Positions 31,303 to 40,333 of a DNA stretch of 64,000 bases are shown piece by piece; positions within the stretch are counted from its first letter, which is position 1; the number at the start of each line of letters is the position of its first letter. The translations under genes and the position numbers were made by a program. This stretch comes from Kribbella pittospori (GTDB lineage: Bacteria > Actinomycetota > Actinomycetes > Propionibacteriales > Kribbellaceae): assembly GCF_004331465.1 (NCBI RefSeq), contig NZ_SJKB01000011.1, positions 186,001 to 250,000 of the forward strand, given 5' to 3'. The notes below the pieces were generated by a model. It did not search any database, was not told the origin of the DNA, and saw only the letters and a list, made by a program, of their open reading frames with translations.

Positions 31303-31974
31303 GTGGATCTCACCAGGGCCTCCCTCCTCCGGGAGATGCTGACCGGCACCGAGCTCGGCACCCGGACGACGGAGTTCGCGCACTCGCTGCGCAGGTTCAC
31401 GACCCGGAACGGCGGGCTGATGCTGTTCGGGCCGGCCGACGACGAGCCGTGGCACCTGACGGCGCACCTGGACGACGAACTCCACCGCGCCGGCGTCGAG
31501 GACATCCGCCCGGCCCTGGTCCGTTGGGCGCCACCACCGGGCGCACCGCCACACCTGGCGATCGGACTGGACCGTCTGCGTGACACCGGGCGGGGTGAGT
31601 CCTTGCTGGTGGTGGCGGAGGAGGATCCCGCGGACACGTTGCTGGAGCGCATCAGCGACGTACGGCGACGTGGTACGACAATCTTCAGCATCGGCAACGG
31701 TGACAAGGAGCTGACGTCACTCAGCCACGAGACGCTCGTGCCGGAGCTGCTGGTGCCGGACGGGTTCGGCTGGACGAGCCGTCCGATCGAGCTGGACCAT
31801 GACGAACCGCAGAGCGGCGTACCGCTGACCGACACCGAGCCTCAGACGACCGAGGGGTTCGAGATGGCGCAGCACCTGGTCAGTCTGGCCGCGGCCGACC
31901 AGGACGCCGGCCAGCCCGGCTGGCGCCGCCGTCTCCGTGCCGCCATCGAGCGCCTTGGCGGCGAACCTGCCTAG
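31303..31974 (+). CDS. Hypothetical protein, 223 residues
   Basis: Starts at GTG 31303 (M-DLTRASLLREMLTGTELG). One Rossmann-like alternation in the middle, SLLVVAEEDPADTLLERISDVRRRGTTIFSIGNGD, suggests a small-molecule or SIS-like binding fold; LTSLSHETLVPELLVPDGF follows. Ends with a basic helix RRRLRAAIERLGG. No signal peptide or membrane segment. Family not recognised. It follows the ECF42 gene by 37 bases and overlaps the end of the convergent DUF4240 gene by four bases. Confidence 0.65.
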   Translation: MDLTRASLLREMLTGTELGTRTTEFAHSLRRFTTRNGGLMLFGPADDEPWHLTAHLDDELHRAGVEDIRPALVRWAPPPGAPPHLAIGLDRLRDTGRGESLLVVAEEDPADTLLERISDVRRRGTTIFSIGNGDKELTSLSHETLVPELLVPDGFGWTSRPIELDHDEPQSGVPLTDTEPQTTEGFEMAQHLVSLAAADQDAGQPGWRRRLRAAIERLGGEPA

Positions 31975-32528
31975 GCGTCCCCGTAGAGCACGGCCAGCCG
32001 GGGCAGATGGGTCTCCAGGTCGTCCTCGTCGTCGAAGTCGATCTCCTTGCCGGCGGGCAGGTCCGGCGTATCCGGTGCCTCCGACTCGACAGCCTTCCAG
32101 TACGCCGCCTCGTCGCCGGTCACGTTCTTGTAGGCGTGACTGCCGACGGACAGCATCGCCTCACCGTCGAACCCCTCGAAGCCCTCCGGCCGATCCTCGT
32201 CGACCACGTCCGCGAGCGAGTCCGGCTCTGCCAGCGCGCCCTCCCACACCTCCCGTCCCTGCGCGATCAGCCAGCCCCGGAACGAGTCGAACCCGTCCTC
32301 GGAGGCCCCCGAGTTGATCAGGTACGCCGCTGCCCACAGGTCCCACCGGTACGACTCGACCTGCAACCGCGCGAGTTCGACCCCGAACCCCGCGATCTGC
32401 TCGGCCTCGAGCCCACCGAGCACCTTGACCAGCGCGTCCGCAACCCCGTCCGGATCCGCGACGGTGTCGTCCACCGCACCCCGCGCACCCTCGACCAGTC
32501 CCCAGAAACCATCCCTGTCCACCCCCAC
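31971..32528 (-). CDS. DUF4240 family protein
   Basis: 185 residues. FWGLVEGARGAVDDTVADPDGVADALVKVL at the N-terminus, then YRWDLWAAAYLINSGASEDGFDSFRGWLIAQGREVWEGALAEPDSLADV (quoted in part) is the DUF4240 core, with its W-D-x-W and DxFDxFRGWL patterns. The tail is very acidic (IDFDDEDDLETHLPRL). Function unknown; the family is widespread in Streptomyces and cyanobacteria and is sometimes near toxin or immunity genes, of which none is seen here. Confidence 0.85.
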   Translation of the reverse strand: MGVDRDGFWGLVEGARGAVDDTVADPDGVADALVKVLGGLEAEQIAGFGVELARLQVESYRWDLWAAAYLINSGASEDGFDSFRGWLIAQGREVWEGALAEPDSLADVVDEDRPEGFEGFDGEAMLSVGSHAYKNVTGDEAAYWKAVESEAPDTPDLPAGKEIDFDDEDDLETHLPRLAVLYGDA

Positions 32529-32580
32529 AGCCTCTCACCGCCCCCACCCCCAACGGGAGCGCTGATCCGGTGTGATCTCG

Positions 32581-34056
32581 TCAATCGGACGTGGAGACCT
32601 GGCCCGGCCAACCGTTCGCGCTGCTGGTGACACTTACCGGAGTCGCTGCAGCGCTGCTGATTTCGGTTTCGACCGGAGCCGGCTCGGGCTCGGCTTCCAC
32701 GGCGGGCGTCTGCGCAACCGCCTCAAGCTCAGCACCGTCCTGTGAGGACAGTGCTGTCGAGGTGAGCGATGGGCGTTCCTCAGGTTGCGCCGGTGCCTCC
32801 CGTAGTCGTGGTGGTGTCGCCGTCCATGCCCGCAGGTCCTGAACCACGTCTCCGTAGAAGGTACTGATCGCGTTCTCGATCGAATCGATGAACGAGCCGC
32901 GACCGCGTCCCCGCTTGCTGCCGAGCGGAGAGCCCAGTGCGACCCGGAACGATCGGAGTTCCTTCTTCGGATCTTCGATCAGGAGATTGGGCTGTTCCCG
33001 GACGGCTCGGAGGAGCTCCGCCGTACCGGCGCCGCGAGCGTGCATGACGAACGCTTCGAGGCGCGTCGTATCCGGCGCGTGCCGCAGCTGCCGGAGTAGC
33101 CAGTTCACCCGAGTCGTCGCTCGACCGTCGCGTGGCGCGGCGATGTCGACTTGGCAGGTCACGACACCGGCACGGAGATCCGCGGTCACGACCAGCGGTC
33201 CAACGGCGTTCGGGATGTTGATCGCGCCCTGCAGAGTGCCGCTGATGCACATCGACTGCACCAAGGACTGTGAGCGTGACGCAGGATCGGCAAGTTCCTT
33301 CCTGGTCAGGGCCGGAGTGACATCGTCGCCGAGCTTTCGTCCGAGCTGGAGACTCACGTATCGGAGCAGAGCATCGAACCGCGCCGCTACCTCGGGCGCA
33401 CACTTGTCACCGGCCCGAAGGGTGCCTGAAGCAACGGCTTCCCTCGTCGTGACCCAGGACGGACCCATGTCGTCGAACTGCAGTGCTCCGGATCGCGGAT
33501 GCTCCAGGTAGCGGATCAGTTCGCCGAGGATCCAGGCCTGGTCGGGATCGGCGACACCGCGGTGTTCCTTCTGGAGCACTGCCTCGGCGAGCACCATCGA
33601 CCAGGACCAGTGGTGCAAGGCGACGCGCTTCAGCTTCCGCTTGTCGACCTTGGTCGGGTGCATGCCGGCGACGGCCGGGATCTCGTTCGAGATCGTCACG
33701 ACGGCGTCGAAGTCCTGCTCACGCGCGATGTCGAGGTACGCCTCGAGCTGCTCGGCGTTGAGTTCGTTCACGCCGGTCTTCACCTCGACCAGCGCGGTCC
33801 ACTCCTTCTGCCCTCGGCGGGCACGCAGCAGTCCATCCGGGTACAGCCGCCGTTCCCCAAGCTGGAACGGCACCTCGATGTACGTCTCCAGTGGTCCGGC
33901 CGGTGCTCCCAGCGGTTGCGTGAGCACCCGGCCGAACTCCCGTACGGACGACATCACCGCGAGCAAGGCGGACGTCGCCCGCCGCTCCTGCTCGTCGGCG
34001 CCGTTGATTCCTGAGGTCGGTATCAGGCGTGCCTGATGCCAGCTTTCTTCTGCCAT
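32581..34056 (-). CDS. PD-(D/E)XK nuclease-fold protein of unknown function
   Basis: 491 residues from ATG 34056 with GGGGAAG just upstream. Residues ~45-125 carry a restriction-endonuclease-like core: LETYIEVPFQLGERRLYPDGLLRA (Asp of PD), then WTALVEVKTG (E-x-K) and AEQLEAYLDIAREQDFDAVVTISNE. The central region has a second domain with DDMGPSWVTTREAVASGTL and many Arg/Lys. The last 90 residues are Pro/Glu/Ala-rich and disordered. A complete PD..ExK set suggests DNA cleavage or a repair role, but such domains also occur in inactive sensors. It stands alone; no methylase is adjacent. Confidence 0.7.
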   Translation of the reverse strand: MAEESWHQARLIPTSGINGADEQERRATSALLAVMSSVREFGRVLTQPLGAPAGPLETYIEVPFQLGERRLYPDGLLRARRGQKEWTALVEVKTGVNELNAEQLEAYLDIAREQDFDAVVTISNEIPAVAGMHPTKVDKRKLKRVALHHWSWSMVLAEAVLQKEHRGVADPDQAWILGELIRYLEHPRSGALQFDDMGPSWVTTREAVASGTLRAGDKCAPEVAARFDALLRYVSLQLGRKLGDDVTPALTRKELADPASRSQSLVQSMCISGTLQGAINIPNAVGPLVVTADLRAGVVTCQVDIAAPRDGRATTRVNWLLRQLRHAPDTTRLEAFVMHARGAGTAELLRAVREQPNLLIEDPKKELRSFRVALGSPLGSKRGRGRGSFIDSIENAISTFYGDVVQDLRAWTATPPRLREAPAQPEERPSLTSTALSSQDGAELEAVAQTPAVEAEPEPAPVETEISSAAATPVSVTSSANGWPGQVSTSD

Positions 34057-34181
34057 GTTCTTCCCCCACGGGCATTGCCCGGCAGACCCCCCACGGGCCG
34101 TGCCACCGTGATCACCCGTTGAAACCGGCACCTTACGCCTCTCGTCACGCTACGTGAAGAGTCAGGCGTGATCTCGGTGAT

Positions 34182-34934
34182 TTACCAAACGTCGTTCAGA
34201 GCGGTGTGGTGGGTGGGGGTGAGGTTGAGGGTGGTGCTGTCGAGGGCGGTGGTCAGGTGGGCGGGGGTGGAGATGCCGACGATGGGGGTGATGGCGGGGG
34301 TGCTGGTGGCGAGGTAGGCGAGGACTACGTGGCTGCGGGTGACGTTGAGCTCGGTGGCCAGGTCGCTGAGGACCTGGAGGCGGCGGGTGGTGCCGGGGTG
34401 GTCGAAGGCTTCGGGGATGGGGCGGTCGGGGCGGTTCTCGTACGCTCCGGCCATGAGCGGGCTGTAGGCGAAGAGTTGCTGCTCGGGGTTCTGTACGGCG
34501 TAGTCGAGGACCTCGTCGGTGATCCAGCCGAAGCGGTGGTCGTGGGTGTGGTCGCGGACGAACGGGCGCGGCTGCAGGTACGAGTACCTCAGTTGCAGAG
34601 CGGTCGGGCCCATCACGCCCAGTTGCAGTGCGAGGTCACGCATCCGCTCGACTCGCCACAGTGCGTAGTTCGACAATCCCAGTCGGCCGATCGTGCCGGC
34701 CGCGGCGTGCTTGCCGAAGGCTGTGACCGTTTCCTCGAGCGGAGTCTCCCGGTCGTCACGGTGTGCCCAGTAGAGGTCGATGTGGTCGACCCCGAGCCGG
34801 CGCAGCGAGGCCTCGAGCGCCGCGTCGATCGCCTTGGTGCTGAGGCCCTCCGAGTGCTCCGGCCAACTGCCCGGCCAGAGCGGCTCGCAGCCAACCTTGC
34901 TTGCCAGCTTCACTCGGTCACGTACGCCGAGCCT
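34182..34934 (-). pseudogene. 5'-truncated aldo/keto reductase
   Basis: From GTG 34913 the frame encodes 243 residues: KLASKVGCEPLW, then the full second half of an AKR barrel with IDLYWAHRDD (catalytic His), GLSNYALW, LFAYSPLMAGAYE and a normal C-terminus. Homology starts about seven codons earlier (RLGVRDRVKLASKVG) but a stop cuts it there. The first 70-80 residues, with the catalytic Asp and Tyr, are missing. A TTGACC box and GGAGCGCGC core, like the MerR-type promoter of the intact AKR at 4538, lie immediately upstream, so the deletion seems to have joined promoter and mid-gene. Probably inactive. Confidence 0.7.
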
Positions 34935-34956
34935 TCACGCTGGTGCGCGCTCCAGG

Positions 34957-36717
34957 TCAAGACTCCGGCGTGAGGCTGACCAGGAGACCGTCACCACCCG
35001 GGAGCGTCAATCCCTTGCCGTCAAGAGTGGTCGGGTGCGTCTCGCCGGTCCACTCGTCGCACAGGACGTAGTTCCCCTCGAGCCCGCCGAGTGCCACGTG
35101 GACCTCGTCGACCTCACCACGCAGACTGACTGCGAGCAGTACACATCCGTCCTCGGTCGTGGCTTGAACAGAGTCGAAGTCGACGGTAGGGCGGCGGACG
35201 GTTGCCGTGCGCAACGGACCGCGCCAGCGTTTGAACGCCGCGGCCGCCTGCGCCATCGTGTCGCGGGTCTCGTCGCTCCAGGTCTCGGGATCGTCCATCA
35301 GCACCCACGGCCCACCGATCACGTACGGCGCGATCCGCGCCCGCGGCGACAGCTTGTCGGCACCCATGTACGCGCTCTGCCAGTCCAGCGGCAGGTACCG
35401 ACCCAGACCGACCTTGGCCAGGCTGTTCCAGTGCGTACGGCAGTGGTCCTCGGTGATCGTGGTGTGGTGGCTGCGCACCATGGCCAGGTCCAGCGGACGT
35501 ACGCCGTTCCAGCAGTTCTCCAGCACCAGTTGGGGGAACTCGGTCTGCAAGGTGCGCAGGATGTGGTGCCATGCACGCTCGGCCGCATGTTCGCCGGCGC
35601 CCGGATCGTGAGTGTGATCGTCGCGATCGCAGCGCGCGATGGACTCGAAGTCGTGCAGGAACCAGGTCAGCCCGAACTCGTCGACCATCCGCCGCAGCTC
35701 GTCGAGGATCCAGTCCCGGGCCGGATCGTGCCCCAGGCAGAGCGCATGGTTGCCGAAGCTCAGCTTCGGCGTCATACCTCGCCAACTGGCCAGCCACTCC
35801 GGATGGTCGAGCGCGACCGGCGAGTCCGGATCGGCGTTCCCGAAGCCACACCAGACACCGAAGCCCATGCCGCGCGAGCGAGCCTCGTCCGACAGCCACC
35901 GCATACCGGAAGCGAACCGGTCGTTGGCGTGCCAGTCGCCGACCGAGCGTTCCCAGCCCTTGTCCACCACGAAGACCTCGGCACCGATCGCCGCGGTCGC
36001 GTCCATCATCGCGATGATCCGCTCGGTGGACGTGTTCTCCTGCACACCCCACGAATTCGCCACCACACAAGGGAACTCGGGGTCGCCAGGCATCCCGCCC
36101 AGGTCGGGTGCCGTCACGACCTCGTCGATCACGAGCGACCGCAACGCCGCCGCGCCCTTATCCAGACCGCCCGGCACCAGAGCAACCCATCCGACCGGTC
36201 CTTCCAGATCTTCCGAGTCGGTCGGATGGAAAGTGTCCGCCGGCAGTCGGCTCGCAAGAATCGTCCGCCCGTCCCGGACCGTCACCTCAATGGTCAGCGA
36301 ACCGCTGTACTCCCACGCCAGTACGGCGCATTGCCCGGCGAACTCGACCAGCGTCCACGCAGCCGCGTCCTGATGATCGTCGTCCGGCCCCGGCGCAGCG
36401 CCCTCCAGATAGCGATGCCCTTCCTTGATGTCAGGGAAGAGCATCGGCTCGCCGTTGCGATGGGCAACGGCATCGGCCGTCCCGTACGGTCCGGCGTGCA
36501 GGCAGATGAGATCACCCTCGACCAGCCTCCTGGTCGGAGTGACTACACCTCGATCGGCGGCGTCCCAGCTGAACGGATGCAACCACTCGACGACCGCCTC
36601 GTCCGCCTCGAGCTCGATCTCAACCAGGGGTGCAGACGAGGTCAGCCTCGTCGCGAGTCGAAGGAACGGACCGACGTGGTCATCCACGGTGGCGTGCGCT
36701 ATTCCGAAGTCAGTCAT
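34957..36717 (-). CDS. Clan GH-D glycoside hydrolase (alpha-galactosidase-like)
   Basis: 586 residues from ATG 36717. An N-terminal beta-sandwich (to about 190) precedes a TIM barrel: CVVANSWGVQENTSTERII, DKGWERSVGDWHANDRFASGM, GFGVWCGFGNADPDS. The expected nucleophile strand is WFLHDFESIARCD and the acid/base region LENCWNGVRPLDLAMVRSH with TEDH, both divergent from the K-W-D and S-S-G-G patterns of GH36, so substrate may differ from simple alpha-galactosides. No signal peptide; cytoplasmic. Divergent from the SDR at 36746. Its stop codon overlaps the relic promoter box of the truncated AKR. Confidence 0.78.
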   Translation of the reverse strand: MTDFGIAHATVDDHVGPFLRLATRLTSSAPLVEIELEADEAVVEWLHPFSWDAADRGVVTPTRRLVEGDLICLHAGPYGTADAVAHRNGEPMLFPDIKEGHRYLEGAAPGPDDDHQDAAAWTLVEFAGQCAVLAWEYSGSLTIEVTVRDGRTILASRLPADTFHPTDSEDLEGPVGWVALVPGGLDKGAAALRSLVIDEVVTAPDLGGMPGDPEFPCVVANSWGVQENTSTERIIAMMDATAAIGAEVFVVDKGWERSVGDWHANDRFASGMRWLSDEARSRGMGFGVWCGFGNADPDSPVALDHPEWLASWRGMTPKLSFGNHALCLGHDPARDWILDELRRMVDEFGLTWFLHDFESIARCDRDDHTHDPGAGEHAAERAWHHILRTLQTEFPQLVLENCWNGVRPLDLAMVRSHHTTITEDHCRTHWNSLAKVGLGRYLPLDWQSAYMGADKLSPRARIAPYVIGGPWVLMDDPETWSDETRDTMAQAAAAFKRWRGPLRTATVRRPTVDFDSVQATTEDGCVLLAVSLRGEVDEVHVALGGLEGNYVLCDEWTGETHPTTLDGKGLTLPGGDGLLVSLTPES

Positions 36718-36745
36718 CGTGGACAGCTCTCGTAGGGTTGGGGCC

Positions 36746-37504
36746 GTGGACAACAACGCGGTGGTGGTGACCGGAGCGGCCAATGGCATCGGTGCGGCGA
36801 TCGCCCGCCTGCTGGTCGAACGCGGGTGGACGGTGATCGGACTCGACCGTGACGAACCTCGGCTGCAAAGCCTCCAGGTCGAGCTGGGGACCGCGTTCAC
36901 CCCAGTTGCCGGCGACGTCAGCCGTCGCGCGGACCACGAGCGAGCGCGCCAAAAAGCCATCGAGCAGAGCCGCCTGACCGGCTGGGTCAACAACGCCGGG
37001 ATCGAGCGGCCGACGACGGCCCGGGCACTGGACGAGGACGACCTGCAGGCGATCGTCCAGGTCAACCTGATCGGCACCATGCTGGGTTGCGCCGTCGCCA
37101 CCGAGGGGCTGCGTGGTGCAGGCGGCGCGATCGTCAACATGTCGAGCATCCACTCGCTGGCCGGATTCCCCGAGTCGTTCGTGTACGCCGCGACGAAGGG
37201 CGGCATCGATGCGATGACGCGGCAGCTCGCGGTGGAGGAGGCCGCGCAGGGCATCCGGTGCAACGCGGTCCGACCGGGCGCGGTGATGACACCGCTGACC
37301 CAGTCGTTCCTCGCTGCGTCCGACGATCCCGAGGCCCTGCTCGCGGAGTACGCCGATCTGCACCCGATCCGCCGCCTGATCGAACCGGTGGAGATCGCCC
37401 GCGTGGTCGCATTCCTGCTGTCGGACGAGGCGTCGTTCGTCAACGGCGAGTCGATCACCGTCGACGGCGGCGCCACCGCCCGCTGCTATCCGTACCCGAC
37501 CTGA
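36746..37504 (+). CDS. Short-chain dehydrogenase, sugar/alcohol dehydrogenase-like
   Basis: 252 residues from GTG 36746. Complete classical SDR: TGAANGIGAAIA, WVNNAGIERP, Ser in VNMSSIHSL, Tyr-x-x-x-Lys in FVYAATKGG, RPGAVMTPL and the end SDEASFVNGESITVDGGA. It resembles glucose/galactose or hexose 1-dehydrogenases of the fabG-like branch. Lying inside the galactoside locus, divergent from one glycosidase and convergent with another, it probably oxidises the released monosaccharide to the lactone or an acid, feeding the enolase-type dehydratase at 44420. Confidence 0.88.
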   Translation: MDNNAVVVTGAANGIGAAIARLLVERGWTVIGLDRDEPRLQSLQVELGTAFTPVAGDVSRRADHERARQKAIEQSRLTGWVNNAGIERPTTARALDEDDLQAIVQVNLIGTMLGCAVATEGLRGAGGAIVNMSSIHSLAGFPESFVYAATKGGIDAMTRQLAVEEAAQGIRCNAVRPGAVMTPLTQSFLAASDDPEALLAEYADLHPIRRLIEPVEIARVVAFLLSDEASFVNGESITVDGGATARCYPYPT

Positions 37505-37509
37505 CGACC

Positions 37510-39294
37510 TCATTCGGCACGGCTCAACAGCCACAGGATCGAGGTCCCGGCAGTCGCCACCAACCCTGCCTCGGCAAGGTCCTTCCCGGTACGCCGCTCC
37601 GCCCGCTGCAGTTCCCCGTCCTCGAGCACGTCCACGGCGTACGTCGCCATCGGGTCGAGCCCGACCGGCCGCACCGGCTCCCAGCCCCCGGTCGGGTGCA
37701 GCCGGAAGCCGGCCACCAGATGACGGTCGTCCGCGGTCAGCTGGTACGCGGGCTGACGCCAGCCCTTCTCCTCGCGCAACGGCTGCTCGGTCAGCGGAAT
37801 CAGTACGCCGGTCTCGACCAACGGCCTGATCACCGACCGATAGCTGTCCACGTGATCCCGAAGCCGCCGCAACAGCTCCGGCCGCATCTCGGTGAGTCGC
37901 ACCGACACACCGAACCGATGCAGCAACGCCGCCCGCATCTTGGTGTCGAACTGCGCCGGCGTGATCAACGTGCCGGAGTAGTCGACCTTCTGGAACCGAT
38001 GCTCACCGCGCCACTCGCTCTGCGGCCAGTGCAGCAGCTGACGGGGCGGCAGCAGCTGAGCCGCACCCCACAGGCACGTCAGGTGGTGCTCGGTCCAGTC
38101 CGGGTCGGACAGGAACAACGCGTCGACGTGCGCGGCCAGCCCGGCGTCGATCCGCAGCCCGCCGGACGAGCACGCTTCCAGCACGGTCTCCGGATACGCC
38201 GCACGCAACCGATCCAGTACGTCGTACAGGCCGAGGTAATGGCGTAGTAGTCCGTCCTGCGAGCCGTGGCCGTGGTCGTCGCGGGTGCAGCCGGATCCTG
38301 GATCGAGGTTGAAGTCCCACTTGATCCAGCGGGCTCCGGTGGTCTCGATCAGCCCGGACACGCTGGCGAAGACGTGCTCCTGCCCGGCCGGGGAGCCGAG
38401 GCAGACGTACCCGAGGCTGGAACCTGCGTCGGTGGCGACCACCTCGGGCCGCTCGCCGGCGATGGACGCGCGGGCGCCGATCGCCTCGGCCTCGATCCAG
38501 ATGCCGAACTCGATGCCCAGGGCACGCGTCTGATCGGCGAGCCAGGCGAGACCATGCGGGAAGCGTGCTGCGTTGACCTTGTGCCAGTCGCCGCGTTCGG
38601 CGAACCACTGGCTGTCCGCCTCCGGTCGGCCGAACCAGCCCGCGTCCAGCAGCGCGACCTCGAGACCGAGATCCGCGGCGACGGCCGCGTTCGCGAGGAA
38701 CACGTCCTCGGAGATCTCGGCGTCCTCGTACGGCCACCAATGGTTCCACTCGGTCAGCAGCGGCGGTCCGGCCGGCACCTGCTCGGCCAGATGCCGCGCC
38801 AGGGCGGCGGAAGCGGAGGCACGCGTCTCGCCCCACGCGATGCTGACCCCCGGCAGGGTGAACGTCTCACCGTCGGCGAGGACGATCCGCTGCCCGTCGG
38901 GGTGCAGCGCGACATCGATCTGTACGCCGTCGTCGGTCGGTGTGCTGGCGATTCGCCAGTTCCCGCTCCAGTGCAGCGTCACGACGTACGCGCCGCCCTC
39001 GGTCTCGATCGCCAGCCACGGTACGGCGCCTTGCGTCGAACGGCCCGTGGTCACCTCGAGCCCCGCAGGTTCGTCCACCGGCAGCGCGACCGGCTGATAC
39101 TCGAGTCCCCAGCCGCTGGTGAAGCCGTCGATCGACGTTGCCCGGGGCAACACAATCGAGCCGACCTGCGGATCCCGCTCGCCGGCCCCGGTGACGGTCA
39201 CCGCATAGGTGGCCGCCTCGGCGGACTGCCGGACCAGTCCGACGTCGGCTCCGGGGAGTGCGGGGATGAGTTCCGGCGTCTCGATCACGATCAC
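37510..39294 (-). CDS. Alpha-galactosidase, GH36
   Basis: 594 residues. Barrel blocks: WNHWWPYEDAEISEDVFL, LLDAGWFGRPEADSQWF, FGIWIEAEAIG, then WIKWDFNLDPG with the nucleophile Asp (K-W-D) and LEACSSGGLRID with the acid/base region S-S-G-G. The WWPYED stretch resembles the substrate loop of family members. It removes terminal alpha-galactosyl groups in the cytoplasm, as no signal peptide is seen. GTG 39294 overlaps the dehydrogenase stop as GTGA; GTG 39288 with AGGGA upstream is equally possible. It belongs to the operon of dehydrogenase and ABC importer. Confidence 0.9.
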   Translation of the reverse strand: MIVIETPELIPALPGADVGLVRQSAEAATYAVTVTGAGERDPQVGSIVLPRATSIDGFTSGWGLEYQPVALPVDEPAGLEVTTGRSTQGAVPWLAIETEGGAYVVTLHWSGNWRIASTPTDDGVQIDVALHPDGQRIVLADGETFTLPGVSIAWGETRASASAALARHLAEQVPAGPPLLTEWNHWWPYEDAEISEDVFLANAAVAADLGLEVALLDAGWFGRPEADSQWFAERGDWHKVNAARFPHGLAWLADQTRALGIEFGIWIEAEAIGARASIAGERPEVVATDAGSSLGYVCLGSPAGQEHVFASVSGLIETTGARWIKWDFNLDPGSGCTRDDHGHGSQDGLLRHYLGLYDVLDRLRAAYPETVLEACSSGGLRIDAGLAAHVDALFLSDPDWTEHHLTCLWGAAQLLPPRQLLHWPQSEWRGEHRFQKVDYSGTLITPAQFDTKMRAALLHRFGVSVRLTEMRPELLRRLRDHVDSYRSVIRPLVETGVLIPLTEQPLREEKGWRQPAYQLTADDRHLVAGFRLHPTGGWEPVRPVGLDPMATYAVDVLEDGELQRAERRTGKDLAEAGLVATAGTSILWLLSRAE

Positions 39295-40325
39295 GTCCCT
39301 GGGTTGCTGGGTTGGAGTACGACCTTGCCGGCCGGATGGCCCTTGATCAGTTGCTCGTACCAGTGCTGTCCGTCGGCCAGACCCGCGCGCACCACCTCGC
39401 CGCGGAACACCAGCTCGCCGCGTCCGAGCAGCTCGACCGCCTGGCCGAACTCGTCCGGCCGGTACGCGAAGCTGGTGGTGCAGGCGACCTCGCGGCGGAT
39501 CAAGTCCCGCAGCGGCAGCATGCCGTCGGCGGAGTGCAGCCCGACGAAGCAGACGTCCCCACCCGGCCGCGCGGCGAGGGTCGCTGAAGTCCGGGTGTCG
39601 GCGCTGCCGACCGCGTCGAACACCGCGTCCGCACCCAGTCCGCGAGTGAGCTCCTTGATCTGCCGGACGAGGGACTCCGGGTCGTCGCTGAGCCGCGTCG
39701 CGCCACTGGCTTCGGCCGCGGCGACCCGTCCCTCGACCCGCTCGGTGAAGAACAGTTGCTCGACGCCCCGAAACCGCAGTACCTCCAGCAGGAGCAGGCC
39801 GATCGGACCGGCACCGATGACCAGCGCGGATCCTCCGGCCGAGATCCGGGTACGTCCGACCGCCCGCAGCGCACACGCCGTCGGCTCGGCGAACACGCTG
39901 GAGCTTGGATCGGGCAGATGGTCGACCCGGTGCACCGCATTCGCCGGTACGACGATCAGGCCCGCGTTGCTGCCGTGCACGTGGCCGCCGAGCAGCTTGC
40001 GTTGCGGGCAGACGTTCTCGTGCCCGGCCACGCAGATCGGGCAGACCCCGCACGATCGCAGCGGATTGGCGGTGACCGACGCACCCAGTGGCAGCTGTTG
40101 CTCCACCGGTACGCCGGGCCCGTACGCGTCGACCACGCCGACGAACTCGTGCCCGAAGACCAGCCCGGGCTTGCGCAGGCCGTCGGTGCCGAGGAACCCA
40201 CCGAGCTCCGATCCGCAGATCCCCGACTCCGTGACCGCGATGCGGACCTCGCCCAGCCCTGGGACCGGGTCGTCGAGGATGACCAGGTCGAAGTGGCCGA
40301 CGTCGCTGAGAACCAGCGCCTCCAT
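39291..40325 (-). CDS. Zinc-dependent medium-chain alcohol/polyol dehydrogenase
   Basis: 344 residues. Catalytic zinc ligands in SGICGSEL and VFGHEFVG, structural zinc cysteines in CGVCPICVAGHENVC, and the NAD-binding loop GAGPIGLLLLEVL are all in place. Such enzymes oxidise sugars or polyols (galactitol, sorbitol, threonine dehydrogenase relatives). It lies in the operon between the GH36 and the substrate-binding protein (nine bases from the latter), so the substrate is probably a galactose-type sugar or sugar alcohol. Confidence 0.9.
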   Translation of the reverse strand: MEALVLSDVGHFDLVILDDPVPGLGEVRIAVTESGICGSELGGFLGTDGLRKPGLVFGHEFVGVVDAYGPGVPVEQQLPLGASVTANPLRSCGVCPICVAGHENVCPQRKLLGGHVHGSNAGLIVVPANAVHRVDHLPDPSSSVFAEPTACALRAVGRTRISAGGSALVIGAGPIGLLLLEVLRFRGVEQLFFTERVEGRVAAAEASGATRLSDDPESLVRQIKELTRGLGADAVFDAVGSADTRTSATLAARPGGDVCFVGLHSADGMLPLRDLIRREVACTTSFAYRPDEFGQAVELLGRGELVFRGEVVRAGLADGQHWYEQLIKGHPAGKVVLQPSNPGT

Positions 40326-40333
40326 AACGCTCC

